Source of the DNA: Artemisia argyi
Taxonomy: Eukaryota > Streptophyta > Magnoliopsida > Asterales > Asteraceae
Direction of reading: 5' to 3'
DNA: 64,000 nt
NCBI GenBank assembly: GCA_030686995.1
Contig: CM060703.1
Span: 4,186,501 to 4,250,500, forward strand
A program made the translations under genes and the position numbers. This document shows, one piece after another, positions 12,391 to 24,200 of the stretch (position 1 is the stretch's first letter; every line of letters starts with the position of its first letter). A model generated the notes under the pieces. The model had not been told where the DNA came from, ran no database searches, and worked only from the letters and a program-made list of their open reading frames with translations.

Positions 12391-12840
12391 TGCGGTAAAT
12401 GAGTTCAAGCAAGTTGAGATTTGCATAATGTTGTTGGTTCTATTGTTAGATGTCGCTTTATGAAATAAGATGAAACAACATCCTAATAATATCCATCAAC
12501 CCCATACAATTTTTGAACTTTTTTTTAATACAACTAGACGATTACATGTGCATAGCAGCGTCGATGTATAGTGTTCGCAAAATCAATTACTGCTTGGTCG
12601 GGACACATTCATCGATTTCTTTTCATTCTTCCTGGGCTTGCAAGTGACTTACTTCTTTTGGCCGTTCTTGCTGTGTCGATATGGTGCGAGACGTGTGTTT
12701 TTTTATCATCTATTTGTGTACCGTTGAATAATTTTAGTTACAAAACGATTACATGTGCATAGCAGCGTCGATGTATAGTGTTTGCAAAATTCAATCGTGT
12801 CGATATGGTGTGATACGTGTGTTTTTTTATCATCTATTTG

Positions 12841-13783
12841 TAGGAGTGTGCACGGTTCGGTTTGGGTCGGTTTTTGGCTCAAACCGAAACCGAAGCGAAA
12901 TATTCGGTTTTTATAGAACCCAAAACTGAAACCGTTCGGTTTTTGGCGGTTCGGTTTTTCGGTTTATCATCGGTTTCGGTTTGGTTTTTCGGTTTTTTCG
13001 GTTTCTAACCGTTTATATTTGGGCCGGGCAAATTTATACCAACAAACTTGTATTATATAGAAAATTGGTTATTCTTATTATTTTATTATTTTTTTTGTTA
13101 AAAAATTACACGGATGGTCCTTGTGGTTTACACAGATTGCATGTTTAGTCCCTATTTTATTTTAATTACACCAGTCGTCCCTATTTTGTGAAACCATGCA
13201 CATTTAGTCCTATTTTCTAAAAAACCGAACGTGCAATCTGTGCAAGGTTTCACAAAATAGGACTAAATGGGCAAGGTTTCACAAAATAGGGACGACTGGT
13301 GTAATTAATATGAAATAGGGACTAAACATGCAATCTGTGTAAACCACAAGGACCATCCGTGTTCTAATATTTATTGCATAATTCTATAAATACACACATA
13401 TAGATGAGACACATACATGCAAATAAACATACAAATAATATGATCATCGTTATATATTTATTGATAGATTTTCAAGTAAACACACGACACGACACGGCAA
13501 ACACGCATATAAACATAAATGTTAAGGTAAATATATTATAAATATAACCACAAATTGAATATGAATTTATAAATTTAGTTTATTTAGTTATTTATTCATA
13601 TTATATTATATATTACTATATAATATAAGTCGGTTCGGTTTGGTTTTTACGGTTCGGTTTTGGACAAAAACCAAAACCGAACCGTATATTTTGTTTTTTG
13701 AAAAATTAAAAATTGAACCATCAGTTTTTTGTTTCGGTCGGTTTTTCGGTTTCGGTTTTTTCGGTTTTGTTTGCTCACCCCTA
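12841..13783. mobile_element. hAT-type MITE with CGGTT-rich arms (943 bp)
   Basis: Ends TAGGAGTGTGCACGGTTCGG and TTGCTCACCCCTA are imperfect inverted repeats. The 8-base duplication TCTATTTG flanks them (12833-12840 and 13784-13791). Both arms consist of repeated 'cggttt' in opposite orientation. A separate foldback element is nested inside. Confidence 0.85.
13108..13362. mobile_element. Nested foldback element (255 bp)
   Basis: A nearly perfect palindrome. The left arm, starting ACACGGATGGTCCTTGTGG, is inverted at the right end, and arms of about 105-130 bases surround a small loop. It resembles Mutator-derived foldback MITEs. I could not define a clean 9-base duplication, so the superfamily is uncertain. 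It inserted into the hAT-type MITE after that element arrived. Confidence 0.7.
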
Positions 13784-14046
13784 TCTATTTGTGTACCATC
13801 AAATAATTTTAGTTACGAGATTCGATGTTTCTCTATTTACTTTAAATGCCATCAAAGAATCTTATATTTATACTTTTCATCCTAAAACATTTTTTAAAAA
13901 TGTCAAAATAGAGATGACATCACTGATGGGGAAGTCGGAACATGCTATATGTGTGTTGTATACTTGTATGTGTACAAACAGAGTGCATAGTAAAAATGAA
14001 AAAGGATCTTACGAATAAGATTTGTAGTGTGATTGTTTAGAGATAC

Positions 14047-14094
<48 letters not shown>

Positions 14095-14140
14095 TAAAAC
14101 TCATCATAATAGTGTGATTGTTTAGAGATACACGATGATG

Positions 14141-14173
<33 letters not shown>

Positions 14174-14174
14174 T
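14047..14174. repeat. Two (AAT)n microsatellites in a short tandem duplication
   Basis: (AAT)n runs at about 14047-14094 and 14136-14172. Each is preceded by 'gtgtgattgtttagagatac' and followed by 'ataaaactcatcata', so a roughly 87-base unit containing the microsatellite was duplicated. Confidence 0.93.
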
Positions 14175-14579
14175 AAAACTCATCATAACGGGGTGTAATG
14201 TTCATATATGATGACGAGGTCTAACTCGGATGGCCTGTACCAATCGTCTATAGATTGAACCATTTGGTAAATGGTGAGCCGTGCATAAATCGTTTAACTA
14301 TATAATTTACCACAATGTGCCATTTCCTTACTACGTTACACAAGATTTTCTTGACATTTTAGCCAATCTATGGAGGTTCAACTCCAATTGCACTATTAGT
14401 CGTTTATATGCAATTAGTATTGTCTCTACTCTCTAAAAAAACTTTTCACTTGGGGTTACTTTTGTCAAACTTCCGCATAGAGTAAAGAAAAGAAGCTTTG
14501 CTTACTTATATATTGTGGTGAATGTGATTTGAATAAATTGAGATTAGTATCATATTATTGCTTTAACATGTTCAATGTT

Positions 14580-14816
14580 TTTTTTTTTTTTTTTTTTTTG
14601 TTGCAAAGATGAATGAATTATATTAATCTCCAACAATATTACAATCATAAGAATAAAACAAGACTTGGACAAACCCAATCTTGAAACAAACACTGAAACT
14701 ACTACTAGAACAAAGATTGATTATACACTAATGTTTGATATCAGATAATACAATGCCTTTATCTGACCACACTATCCTCTGTCACCATAGCATCTCAGAA
14801 ACATACTATCCTTAAT
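14580..14816 (-). mobile_element. 5'-truncated LINE with poly(A) tail
   Basis: A poly(T) run on + (poly(A) on -) is followed by 3'-UTR-like sequence. An 18-base target duplication flanks it, TTTAACATGTTCAATGTT at 14562-14579 and 14817-14834. A long duplication plus an A-tail at one end is the hallmark of target-primed reverse transcription. The sequence before the tail resembles the 3' end of plant L1-type LINEs. No coding sequence remains. Confidence 0.88.
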
Positions 14817-15336
14817 TTTAACATGTTCAATGTTGTTTACGGAGAAAAGAAACCCAATTGAATTTGTAGAGCAACAATTCATATAACATCAAAATTTTTG
14901 TAGTCTAACTTTTATATGCGATTGGTAGTCACCTTATCCTTAATTTCCTACTAGCAATTAACAATAACATAGAGACTAACTGAATATCCCAATGACTACA
15001 ATATATAATACTTACAAATATTTGAAGCAAGAAACTGCAATTTTAGTTTTTATAACTCTATAATAGTTTTAAACTTTTAATAATAATACTTTTATGTGAC
15101 ACAAAATAACCTTGTTTGAGTTGGCATCAAATGTCTAATAGCTTAAAAAAAAATGCAACATAAATTAGACAATAACGTGTAACCGAACTTTGAAAAAAAT
15201 CCTAATATTTGTAATTGACTTATTCATCTTTTTGCTTAATTTGTAATTTTGATTGTTTATATAAAATTAGATGGGTATAAAACCTTTATGTTCAGCGGGT
15301 ATACGATGGTGATGGGTTATCTTTACAAGTTGTTCC

Positions 15337-15564
15337 ACAAAAAGTGTAGATTGGCGGGAACATCTTGATCCCGGGTGCCTTTTGGCATCAGCCATTGTCC
15401 ACCCACAAGGAATAGCTCCGGCAACTCTCCTGGCCTAGTGGCTCACCAATTGGAGTGAGCACGAGCCAAGACTCGGACCCCTAAGCTCTTATTCCACAAA
15501 GTTTCTCCAGTATACCCATAAGTTTTGTGGAGGTGGGTACCTACGTGAAGCAAATGTCAATGAT
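15337..15564. other. Unidentified GC-richer insertion in the array
   Basis: Relative to the matching subunits near 7240 and 39160, about 230 extra bases lie between 'caagttgtt' and 'gagactaatataatgg'. The piece is richer in G+C than its surroundings, and 'ttccacaaa' occurs at its left end and again internally near 15491. No inverted ends or clear duplication were found. A SINE fragment is possible but unproven. Confidence 0.4.
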
Positions 15565-15771
15565 GAGACTAATATAATGGTTTAAAGTGTAAACATATTT
15601 AAACATGACACTTGTGGAAGATCAATTATGCTTCGCCACACTGAGAGTGAATGGTGAACTTTGATTACATTGTCACTAAATAACCGAACTTGAGTTTGGT
15701 AACAGTTTTCTCTACCTTCATTAGAAAGAAATTCAATGTGTGAGATAGGAAGATAAATAAGATTTGATTAC

Positions 15772-15906
15772 GGCTATGTTTGGCAAAAGTAGCTGTGAGC
15801 AGTAGCTAACAGCTCTCATGCTAAACGAACATTAAAAATCAAAAAGCTCATTGCTCACTGCTCATCGTCTCAAAAAGCTTTAAAAAGCTTTGCGCCAAAC
15901 ATAGCC
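15772..15906. mobile_element. Short TIR element (135 bp)
   Basis: Perfect 13-base inverted ends GGCTATGTTTGGC and GCCAAACATAGCC. Removal restores 'gattacgtcaataaaa', as in sister subunits, so the target duplication is only 2-3 bases. The superfamily is not clear. The interior has inverted 'aaaagctt/agctg' motifs. Confidence 0.75.
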
Positions 15907-16382
15907 ACGTCAATAAAAGTTACATTTTTCTATGAGGTTACTCTTGTGAAACATGTTTTAAATTGCAATCCCACATGGGGTAAAGTGAAAAAGTTTAGCT
16001 TACTTGTATGCTCTTGTAAATATGTCTAAATAAGTTGCGATTAGTATTATGTTGTTGGTTCTATTCTTAGATCTTGTTTAAGTAAATAAAAACAACTTCT
16101 AAGACTAGACCTAATAATTTAATACAAAATCTAGACCTTTTTGTCATTTTGACTACAATAAATAGGTCGAGACACAATTATGTTGTTGACTTCTAGTGCT
16201 GATTGTCCTTTAAAGAAAAATAAAGAACATCGAATCACAGTAATTAGTAAATTCATACAGGATCCGAACTTTTTGTCATTTTCACTACGGTTCAAAATAC
16301 TTTTTAATGTTTCGACCGTTTTGTCAATATATTGAAGGATTCATCACGTCATCCGAAACTTGTGTATCGATATTGTAATTTT

Positions 16383-16590
16383 TAGTGTTCGAGACATGGT
16401 GAGTGTATATGTTTGCACCAAATAAAAGTCAAAGTGTGCTTGGTTGAAGATATTAAAGTATAAGGAATGTGTGTCGATATTATAACTTTTAGTGTTCGAG
16501 ACATGGCAAGTGTATATGTTTGAAGCAAATAAAAGTTAAAGTGTGTTTGGTTGAAGGTATTAAAGTATAAGGAATTGTTGATTGGTAACA
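16383..16590. repeat. Tandem duplication, period 107 bases
   Basis: The segment starting 'ttagtgttcgagacatgg' and running to 'aagtataaggaat' occurs twice in tandem (anchors at 16387 and 16494). Non-coding; an open frame across it is an artefact of the duplication. Confidence 0.9.
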
Positions 16591-16749
16591 ATAATGAATA
16601 TAAATTGTTGATTAACTATAATGCGTTGAGTCATAACCCCCACCACTTATAAATGTTAAATGTGTTTACATGAACACTACATAACATATTTGATAAAGTT
16701 GGGGCCTATTTGGTATCCGGGTATGGGTGGGCATAGATTGAAAGTAATA

Positions 16750-17004
16750 CTCCTTCTGTTTTATATTAAATGTCATGTTTGACTTTTCAAAGTCTTTCTT
16801 TAACAACTTTGACCTTAAATATTTGTGTTTGTGTAATATAATAGTTGATACAAAATATATGAATGAATTAAGTTTTAAACGTATTTTCATTGCGTATAAT
16901 TTTTATCGAATACTATATAACACAAGCAAAAATATTTAAAGTCAGAGTTGATAAAGAAAGAATTGAACAGTCAAATATGGACATTTAATATAGAACAGAA
17001 GGAG
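16750..17004. mobile_element. Stowaway-like MITE (255 bp)
   Basis: Ends CTCCTTCTGTTTTATATTAA and its inverted counterpart ending AGAACAGAAGGAG, flanked by TA on both sides. The CTCC-T-C-GT terminus and TA duplication are typical of Tc1/mariner Stowaway MITEs. Confidence 0.82.
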
Positions 17005-17005
17005 T

Positions 17006-18000
17006 ATCAAATAACTTATTTGGTACGTATCTATTTGATTATGTAACCCCACCATTTTCAATGATAGATTCAGGGAGTGATTGTGAGGGGTTAAAGGGGG
17101 TGGAGAATGGGTAAATGATTGATTAAGGGCCCACATCTCTTATTGTTTGTGCTTGGTTAGTAAGGGGCAAATGTATTGATTACCCCGTAGTGGGTAATCA
17201 ACCATTATAAAGTAAATTAAGAGGTAAGGGATTGATTACTCACCTCACTCATTCTTTTACATTTCTTTTACTTTCTTTTCCCCACTTTGGGTGATATCAT
17301 CCAATCATATTTTATTTTTTTCTCTTTTATGGTGGGACCACATATTATTATATTTTTGTTTTATTCTAAAATAATATTAACAATATTTCACTTATTTTTA
17401 AAATAATAATATTTAATTCAATTATATTTTTTTCTCATTTTTTGAACCTATCCTAAATTCAAATCTAATTTCAATCCCACTTACAAACCATATGCACCCT
17501 TTAGTAACTTTGAATCCCCAACTCATTCTTTACGACTAGTCAAATTCCTTTGTTACGTCTAAAATCACACCCACACTTAAAACAACCCGGTTTTAAAAAC
17601 TGCTAGTATTAGCCGGGTCAACCCGGTTTGAAAAAAAAGATCCTCCTCCCCCCAGTCGGAACTGTGAACTGAAGGGAGGGAGAGTAGTAACTTCTTTAAC
17701 TCCACACACCAACCAGTGGTATTTGTTTGCATCAGCATTTATAATAATAATCCCCAATTTCTTTTTTTCCTTTCAAGCTAATCTCAGCTGATCTTATCCC
17801 TATTTATTCTCCGTAAGCAACCACCTTTATTTTTATTACGTCATTTTAATTAGGGCTTATATTTTATCAATGCATTTTGTCAATTCAATTCATACATTTC
17901 AATTAGCGCCCACTGTTTTATTCCACCAATTAATTGAGTTATAAATTACTAACTCAAAGTGTTCCGTTATTATACTTACTAGTATCACTCACATTTCAAC
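17006..18000. other. Upstream region of OFUT copy A with conserved leader
   Basis: No gene is recognised. The sequence from about 17580 to 17815 matches 52780-53010 upstream of OFUT copy B. Both contain 'ccgggtcaacccggtttgaa' and end in 'tttattctccgtaagca', which reads as a 5'-UTR exon followed by a GT splice donor (about 17811 and 53006). This suggests the original transcription start of the OFUT gene lay here. Confidence 0.4.
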
Positions 18001-18115
18001 AGACCAGGGTTCAAAGGGTCAACATCTTGGGAGGGCCAGGGATTACCCGCATACATCATCATAGCCAATAAGGCTCCACTTTCCCTTCCCTGGGTAGCCG
18101 ATCCTTGACATTTAT
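18001..18115. repeat. Four-copy dispersed repeat with B-box-like motif
   Basis: A roughly 110-base unit containing 'caccagggttcaaa'-type sequence, 'acatcttggga-ggccagg', 'atcatcatagccaa-aaggctc' and 'ccctgggt..ctgatccttgac'. Related copies begin near 53240, 54900 and 55590. The GGTTCAAACCC form in some copies resembles a pol III B box, so a tRNA-derived SINE remnant is possible. No A box was identified. Confidence 0.45.
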
Positions 18116-18200
18116 AATGTCATTTTTTTAGCAATACGGCCCCCATCAACCAAGAGCTTGTGTTGTGTGTGTGTGTTCAACTCTTACTTGATTGACACAT

Positions 18201-19503
18201 ATGCTTCGTGTCAATTAGTTGCTTACTGTGGCATCTTTTAACTTAACTTTATAAACAATTACATCAACTTGTTTTAGTATCTTCCCTTGCTGGCATAATA
18301 GTGCGACTTTTTGTACTAATTTTCCAACTCCTTGGAAGGAAGGCCTTTATGTAATTCTGATATACTCACTTCTAGGATTCACTTAAGAGTCGTTACAAGG
18401 CAAACAACAAGCTTGGATACTCAATAAGAAAGAAATGAGATCCAAAGTACTTGATGTTATTAATGGAGGAAAAAGTAGGTAAACGGTTACTTACAATGGT
18501 TTGTTACAGTAATGGGAGGAATCATTAACACTCCACTTTGATCACAAGTAGGCAGAACCACTGGTTGTTGACTAGCTGCCCTGCCTTTCACCCCTGTGTT
18601 CCTTGAGTTGAGAGACATGAAAGACATTATGAATTTGGGACTGCTCGGTCAAAGAAAACCTATAAGCCACTGCACCTATCTTCTCAATCACCTCAAATGG
18701 CCTATAATACTTTGAAGAGAACTTGTCCTGCTTGCCTTGTCTGATGGTCACTTGCCTGTGTGGTTGAAGTTTGAGTAAGACCCAATCACCCACCTTGAAG
18801 ATTCTTTAAGATGGAACTTAAGCACCTTAACAGCTTCCTCTCAAGCTCTCAGTGACCTATCAACAGCTTTCACCCCACCCAGATAAGGAACATGGATGGG
18901 TGGTGGTTGTCCATAAAGTACTTCAAAGGGAGTAGTGTTAATAGAGGACTGGTAGTTGGTGTTATACCACACTTCTGCCAAAGCCAACCATTTTGACCAC
19001 TCCGTGGGCTGCTCACCAACCGTACACCTCAAATAACCTTCCAAACACCTGTTCACAACCTCTGTTTGCGTGATAAGAGGTGGACATCAAGAGCTTAACT
19101 TGCAGTAGTTTGAACCACCCCTTCCAAAACCTACTCATAAAGATTGTACACTGTATCCAAGAAGGACTGAGCTACTTGTGCATCAGTAAATGGATGGGAG
19201 AGAGGAATAAAGTGAGCATACTTGCTCAATCTGTCTACCTCCACCAAAATTTTATCTTTGCCTTGTGACTTTGGGAGAGCCTCAATAAAGTCCATTGAGA
19301 CACTCTTCCATACTCCTTCTGGAATGGGTAGTGGCTGCAAAAGACCAGGATAACTTGCTGCTTCGTTTCATTTAGTTGCTTACTGTGGCACCTTTTAAGT
19401 TAACTTTATAAACAATTACATGAACGTGTTTTAGTATCTTCCCTTGCTGGCACAATGCGACTTGTACTAATTTTCCAACTCCTTGGAAGGCCTTTATGTA
19501 ATT
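18201..19503. repeat. Direct repeats flanking the gypsy remnant of copy A
   Basis: About 145-160 bases ('gcttactgtggca..cctttatgtaattc') occur at 18201-18359 and again at 19361-19503, one on each side of the Ty3-gypsy fragment. They could be LTR remnants or a duplication formed when the fragment was captured. The two copies differ by several substitutions and small indels. Confidence 0.7.
18560..19345 (-). pseudogene. Ty3-gypsy integrase remnant (copy A)
   Basis: Three frames on - together cover the C-terminal part of a Ty3-gypsy polyprotein. They show integrase core text (VSMDFIEALPKSQGKDKILV, then RLSKYAHFIPLSHPF) and the post-core segment (WSKWLALAEVWYNTNYQSS, TTPFEVLYGQPPP). They end with the integrase tail (VLLKLQPHRQVT, FEVIEKIGAVAYRF, HNVFHVSQLK). 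Frameshifts and stops separate the pieces. The protease, RT and RNase H portions are absent. Tail fragments of the same family recur at 53960-54190 and 54640-54890, so the insertion predates the duplication of this locus. Confidence 0.87.
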
Positions 19504-20057
19504 CCTATGTAAAGTTATGTTGATTATGTATTATGCAAATATTTGCGTGTGGATTCTTTTTGTTTTACGAATGATTTTATTGTATTATAGGAATGGAATG
19601 CTCCAAGTGCTAAGCATGTTCGTTTATTAGACGGCACTTTGCTTCAACAAATTGTGAGTAGGTGCTAACCTTAACACATATGAATAACGTTCATCTAAAA
19701 CTCGTCTCAACAGTTATCGTTTATGCAATCTAATACTCCATACCTTTTTTATAACCAGTCTGACAAACAAAATGCGGATATTTGGTCTCCGTTGCCTGAC
19801 CAAGGATTGAAACCTTGTACAGACTCGGCTACCGTTCCATGTGAGTTCATTAACCTGCGTTTTTTACATTTTGTACTATGTCATGAGTTATATAACCGTT
19901 TCTGTTTCATCTCCTATCATAACGTAATTGAATCCCGGTGTTATTTTTTAAGCCATTCAAGAGAAATCACGGGGATATATTCAGGTGTTTCTGGATGGAG
20001 GATTGAACCAGCAGAGAATTGGGGGTACGCGCTATTTTGTATCTTAAACAAGCTTAA

Positions 20058-20230
20058 GGGGGTGTTTGGCTCATGGGCTTATTCAACTTTTGAAAAGCTA
20101 ATAAGCTCAAATTTCAAGTCTTATGAGCTATTTAGTTCATAAGCTCATAGGCCTAAAAGATTGAGCTTATAGCTTTTCAAAAGTTCACTAGGCCCATACA
20201 CCAAAAATATAAGTTAAAACAAACACCCTT
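20058..20230. mobile_element. Tourist-like MITE in OFUT intron (copy A)
   Basis: Ends GGGGGTGTTTGGC and ACAAACACCCTT are inverted, flanked by TAA. The interior is inverted 'ttttgaaaagct/agcttttcaaaa'. A copy sits at the same place in OFUT-B (about 56041-56226), so it predates the gene duplication. Confidence 0.78.
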
Positions 20231-20760
20231 TAAGAAAAAAACGCAAGTAAATAATAGTTTATATATTTAGTAATCCCGCATCTAGAAGTAAACCCAGTCT
20301 GGCAAGATACAAGGTATCTTGGCTTTATATTGTGTTTTTAAGTTCTTAACTCGCAGATTGGTGGTAAGATGTTACGTTTACTATGCAGTTCTTTCACCGA
20401 TATATTTGATGTCGACCACTTTATTGAGGTCTTGCAAGATGAAATCTCCATAGTGAGAGCTGCCGAGCATGTACTCTTGGAGCACAAGGGATTACTATGG
20501 TATTGGCATAGGACCTACTAGAATCAAAACGGCGCCTGTTCATGCTTCTGCTAATTGGTATCTGGAAAATGTGTTGCCAATGCTAAATAGGTTCATTGTA
20601 AACTTTTCTTTCTTTGACATTGTAATTCAATCCTAGCATAAACAGGTCAAAGTTATTGGTTTTCTCAGTTTTCTGCTGTCACTATCTGATCTCTCGCCTG
20701 ATATTATGGTTTTACTGTTTTAGCATGTTTGCTTTGCTGATACTTTCACCTTTTAACAAA

Positions 20761-20930
20761 GGGAAGTGATTTGCACACTCCCAAAAATGATTGGCACTCA
20801 AATTTTGAGTGTGTTGACATTTATACCCTCACATTGTTTGGACTTATTATTATTTTGTAAGGGTATAAATGTCAACACACTCACATTTTGAGTGTGCCAA
20901 TCATTTTTGAGAGTGTACAAATCACCTCCC
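20761..20930. mobile_element. Mutator-type foldback MITE (170 bp)
   Basis: Long inverted arms begin GGGAAGTGATTTGCACACTC and end with the complement. A 9-base duplication TTTAACAAA flanks the element (20752-20760 and 20931-20939). The paralogous intron near 57463 has a single TTTAACAAA and no element, a clear empty site. Confidence 0.93.
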
Positions 20931-20984
20931 TTTAACAAAAGTATACGTGCGCCACTTAATTTATGGGAAGCTCTAAGTAGTAGC

Positions 20985-21274
20985 TGTTGTCCCACTATCT
21001 TTGGATCGATAATAAGTTGCAAAGTAATATATGAATAAGTAAAATCTATTTTTTCATTTAACCATTAAACGAATGTAATACATATGTATATATAAGGTTT
21101 GAATCGGTATGACCCAACCATTGTATCCCTTCGGTTATAGTTCCAACCGGTATAACTAATAACTAACTTTTCAATAACTAACTTCTGTAACTAACTTTCG
21201 GTTACAAAGTTTCTAACTAACATCTTTGGTCCTTCGAGTTTTAAGAAGCAATGAAGCGAGATTATTGGTTCACA
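20985..21274 (-). repeat. 3' LTR of copia element
   Basis: 290 bases, TG..CA ends, matching the other LTR throughout on visual comparison. A TATATATA stretch on - (about 21084-21093) is the likely promoter core. Confidence 0.97.
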
Positions 21275-21287
21275 TTCTCCTCCTTAA
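21275..21287 (-). other. Polypurine tract of copia element
   Basis: On - the sequence immediately before the 3' LTR is AAGGAGGAGAA, the expected plus-strand primer. Confidence 0.85.
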
Positions 21288-24200
21288 TCTTGATCGTTGC
21301 TTCTTGTTAAATCTTGAACTCCGAGCATTTGTCGCATTGTCATGAACTTCAGTCTTGGTAGAGCCTTTGTTAGTATATCTGCTCTTTGTAGTTCTCCTCT
21401 GACATGTTCTATGTTGATGTGTCCATTCTCTACGCATTCTCGAATGAAATGGTATCGAATATCTATGTGTTTACTTCTTCCATGAAAAACTGGGTTCTTC
21501 ACTAATGCTATTGCTGAGATGTTATCTATCTTCAACGTTATCTTTTGTTCTTCATTTCCATTTAATTCACTGAGTAATCTTTTCAACCATAATGCTTGAC
21601 ATGCTGCTGCTGTAGCCGCCATAAATTCTGATTCACATGATGATAGTGCCACTGTCGGTTGTTTCTGAGTGCTCCATGTAATGGGTGACTCTCCAAAATA
21701 AAATACTACGCCTGTAGTTCCTTTTCCTTGATCAGTGTTGATTCCATAACTACTATCACTGTATCCTGTAATCTTGCAGCCGCCTTCTTTCTTGTAAATT
21801 ATGCCATGCTCCTTTGTTCCTTTAATATATCAGATTACTTGCTTTACTGCTTTCAGGTGATGTTCTTTTGGTTCTTGCATCCATCTGCTGAGTAGTCCGA
21901 CTGAATAATTAAGATCTGGTCTTGTATGTAGTAAGTACCTGAGACTTCCAATTAAGCTTCTGTAATAAGTTGCGTCAACTGATTCTCCATCTTCCGCCTT
22001 GACCAACTTAGTACCGGGATCCATTGGTATCTTCGTATCATTACTATCTTCCATATTTGTTTCCTTTAAGATCTTGTTTATATAACCTGTTTGCTTGATT
22101 GTAATCTCTCCTCCTGTCTGTGTAACTTCTATCCCAAGGTAATAAGCTAACAATCCTAAGTCGCTCATTTCAAACTTTTCTTCCATCTGGGATTTAAATA
22201 ATTCTACTTCTTTCTTTGGAGTGCCCGTGATTATTAAATCATCTACATAAACTCCAACTATAATTGTTGAGTTCTTGGTCCTCCTTGTATAAACTGCTTG
22301 TTCGAGATTACACTTCTTGAAATCTAATGATTTTAAGGTTTGATCAAGCTTCACATTCCAAGCTCTCGGTGCTTGTCTTAATCCATATAAAGCTTTAATA
22401 AGCTTGTACACTTTTCCTGATTCTCCTGGTTGTACGAATCCTTCAGGTTGTGTAACGTAGACTTCTTCTTTCAAATCTCCATGTAAAAATGTTGATTTTA
22501 CGTCTAAGTGATGAACTTGCCAACCGTGATATGCTGCTAACGCTAATATTAATCGCACTGTTTCTATCCTAGCTACTGGGGCAAATACTTCATCGAAGTC
22601 TATTCCTTGTTCTTGTACATATCCTTTTGCTACTAACCGTGCCTTGTATTTGATGATATTTCCATGTGCATCTCTTTTGGTTTTAAAAACCCATTTGAGT
22701 CCAATTGCCTTTTGATTCTCTGGCAATGTAGTAAGAATCCATGTGTTGTTCTTATTTATTGAATCCAATTCAATCTTCATGGCCTCAATCCATTTATGAT
22801 CTTTTGATGCTTCCTTATAGTTACGAGGTTCTTCTTCTATGAAGAATAAACTAGGTGTTTCAACGACACTAGCTGTTTCGTAGATTGCTTTCAAATCCTT
22901 TAATCCTCTAACTGGTGTATGATCAATTCTTCCCGAGCTTCCTAACGAGCTTCTAAGTGAACTAATAGTAGTTTCTATTTCACTTTCTGAGTTAGGTTCG
23001 TAATTATATGTTGGTGGTGTGAATGGTGAGTTTGGTTCTGATGTTGGATCTGGTAACGGATCCGGTATTGGAAATACATCGTCATCGTTTCCTATGTTGA
23101 CAGGTATTTGGTTTGCATTGTCAACTTCTTCTACCACAAAACTAGTCAAAAATGTGTCTTGTGTACTTGTATTCTCTCCATTCTTTTCCCAATTCCACGG
23201 CTTTGTTTCCATAAACTTTACGTCCCTACTAATATATTTCTTCTTGGCTATTGGATCATATAACTTGCATGCTTTTGATCCTTCCTCTACTCCTAAATAG
23301 ATCATTGGAATGCTTCTATCATCCAGCTTCTTTAAATGAGGTGTTGTTATCTTAGCATAAGCTGTGCATCCGAATATCCTTAGGTTTTCTAGATTTGGTT
23401 TTCTATTGTAGAGTGCCTCATATGGAGTTTTATCTACTAGGGCTCTTGTAGGTACCCTATTTAGTATGTAAATAGCATGTTTCACTGCTTCAGCCCAAAA
23501 AATTAAAGGTAACTTCATGGCTTTTATCATACTCCTCGTAGTTGATAACACTGTCCTATTTCTTCTCTCCACTACTCCATTCTGTTGTGGTGAGTATGGT
23601 GATGTCAACTGTCTAGCTATTCCATTATCCTTACAGTATTGTGTGAATTCATTTGATGTAAATTCACCACCTCTATCTGTTCTAGGCATCCTTATTTTCA
23701 ATCTCAATTCCATTTCTACCTTTTGCTTGAATTCCTTAAATGTACTAAATGCTTGGTCTTTCGAAGTAAGAAAGTAAGCCCACATGAAACGTGTACAATC
23801 GTCTACTAACAAGAATATGAGTTTCTTGCCTGAGTGTGTTGCTGGACTAATAGGACCGCAAAGGTCTCCATATATTAAATCCAACGGGTTCTTTGATCTG
23901 AATTTAGCTTGGTTTGGAAATGGTGTTCTACTATGCTTTCCCAATAAACATGCATCACAAATCTGTCCTACATGATTTATTCTAGGTAATCCATCCACTA
24001 TACCCTTTCTAGTCATCTTGTTGATATCGTCAAAGTTTAGATGACCTAACCTAGCATGCCATAACCATGCTTGGTTATTTATATTTGCTAATAGACATAT
24101 AGGTGTGTCTATTCGTAGCCTAATACTGTAAAGTCTGTTCTTAGATCTTTCTACTTTCATCAACAACCTTCTGCTCTTGTCATACAAAGTCAGTCTATTT

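Larger units (their letters stand above)
11414..16600. repeat. Non-coding higher-order repeat block 2
   Basis: Continuation of the block begun near 7700, interrupted by the 2.9-kb LTR. Subunits at about 11990-12500, 14200-14580 and 15650-16100 align with subunits of blocks 1 and 3. Divergence is higher than between blocks 1 and 3. A roughly 207-base direct duplication starts at 12539 and 12747, both beginning 'cgattacatgtgcatagcag'. No coding capacity apart from inserted elements. Confidence 0.7.

Noticed and set aside
16382..16591. 69-residue frame on -
   Set aside because: Spans a non-coding 107-base tandem duplication; the internal repetition simply mirrors the DNA.
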